The position numbers and the translations under genes were made by a program. From positions 496,001 through 560,000 of the forward strand of contig NZ_JAWHTC010000001.1 in assembly GCF_032586155.1 (NCBI RefSeq): DNA of 64,000 nt, written 5' to 3'. This document shows, piece by piece, positions 63,544 to 64,000 of the stretch. Numbering within the stretch: position 1 is the stretch's first letter; each line of letters starts with the position of its first letter. Origin of the DNA: JAWHTC01 sp032586155 (GTDB lineage Bacteria; Pseudomonadota; Alphaproteobacteria; Rhodobacterales; Rhodobacteraceae). A model generated the notes under the pieces. The model was given only the letters and a program-made list of their open reading frames with translations. It had not been told where the DNA came from and made no database searches.

Positions 63544-63974
63544 GGGCATTCCTCCTAAAGGCGCACGACACTGACCTCTTGCGACCAGATATGTCATAGG
63601 TCGCGAGCACATTTGATCCATGTCAGTTATTCGACGTGTTGATTGACCGCGGTCGCGTAAAGCCGTGTTTTCGAGTGCTGATCTAAACCTCTGTTTATCG
63701 GATAGCAGGTGCGCAGTTTCCAAACATTGAGTTGTATCAAGAACCCGTCGGGTCCTTTCACAGGTCAGGTGCATCTGGCTGTGAAAACCGTCACCAAACT
63801 AGCAAAGTTACCGTCCATTGGCGTCATGGCAGGCGTGTCGTTTATCCCTGTTTCGCTGGTGATTCACAAAGTGCTGAAGCGGCGGCAGAAATGCCATTTC
63901 ATTGATCTCCCTCATAGTGAGAGAAAGCCGCGACGATGTACAATTCGTTGGATTTTTCAAGAAAGGAATAAGTT
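63544..63974. other. 431-base gap between SMR gene and edge gene
   Basis: Carries the SMR promoter and an inverted repeat GCGACC...GGTCGC (63581-63604, 12-base loop), then AT-richer sequence, and ends with an AAAGGAATA ribosome site before the final ATG. No complete gene or tRNA was seen. Confidence 0.55.
63581..63604. promoter_or_regulatory. Inverted repeat upstream of SMR gene
   Basis: Perfect 6-base half-sites GCGACC and GGTCGC with a 12-base AT-rich spacer, 38 bases upstream of the SMR start. It could be an operator of a TetR-type repressor or a leader hairpin; no regulator gene is visible. Confidence 0.35.
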
Positions 63975-64000
63975 ATGCAACGAACTGACGCATACGCGGC
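63975..64000 (+). CDS. Start of a gene cut by the window edge, possibly ArdC-like
   Basis: ATG 63975 follows AAAGGAATAAGTT. The visible residues MQRTDAYAA resemble the start of ArdC-type antirestriction proteins from plasmids and islands (which begin M-x-R-T-D-x-Y). Only eight codons and part of another are inside, so the call is weak. Confidence 0.35.

Noticed and set aside
63600..63974. tRNA or integration site near the window end
   Set aside because: No tRNA-like arm pattern or CCA-adjacent repeat could be recognised.

Overview
The window looks like the chromosome of a marine alphaproteobacterium of the Rhodobacterales (Roseobacter group). The evidence is high GC, tightly packed operons with ATGA start/stop overlaps, a complete-looking phenylacetate (paa) cluster, RTX proteins, and a 943-residue Pil-like protein of a type I associate with this order. 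The order-level call is by eye from gene content, not from a search.

Region 1 (1-31,700) is a surface polysaccharide locus with a biosynthetic assembly line inside it. It holds glycosyltransferases (1136, 2544, 11331, 22876, 23850, 27335, 29095), a Wzx-type flippase (3398), a Wzz-type chain-length protein (17799), a tyrosine-kinase-like ATPase (19405), nucleotide-sugar type oxidoreductases and epimerases (20774-27117), an SGNH-like protein (28127) and RTX proteins (1, 30197). Embedded among them are a one-module type I PKS (4901-11329), an NRPS protein (12337-16833) made of formyltransferase, adenylation domain split by a luciferase-like monooxygenase, and carrier protein, and a phosphopantetheinyl transferase (16838-17548). 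By-eye reading of the adenylation pocket suggests glycine. The NRPS has no intact condensation or release domain and the PKS has a thioesterase, so a plausible order is formyl-glycyl starter on the NRPS, one extension on the PKS, then release and attachment to, or co-export with, a sugar. No Wzy polymerase or initiating phosphoglycosyltransferase is seen, so the set is incomplete here.

Region 2 (32,000-46,500) is phenylacetate catabolism. The plus-strand genes are a crotonase, a thiolase, paaABCDE, an extra ferritin-like Paa protein, paaZ and a PaaX-like regulator. The minus-strand genes are paaG, paaI, paaK and a TetR regulator. Two candidate operators sharing ACC-N3-CGGT lie before the thiolase and between paaG and paaZ. 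Two small secreted paralogues sit inside the cluster.

Region 3 (46,000-58,000) is mostly core or conserved genes: Lrp regulator, FAD oxidoreductase, the Pil-like protein, O-acetylhomoserine sulfhydrylase, a U32 peptidase-family tRNA hydroxylation protein, a P-loop phosphotransferase, a GT-A-like protein, a tautomerase and a DMT-type membrane protein.

Region 4 (58,000-64,000) has an accessory character. It holds a ParB-methyltransferase gene broken by a stop and a frameshift, its DUF5681 partner, a secreted Cys-rich and discoidin-like pair, an SMR efflux protein, and at the edge the start of a gene resembling ArdC antirestriction proteins. Several repeat families link intergenic regions across the window. 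No rRNA, tRNA or CRISPR array was seen.
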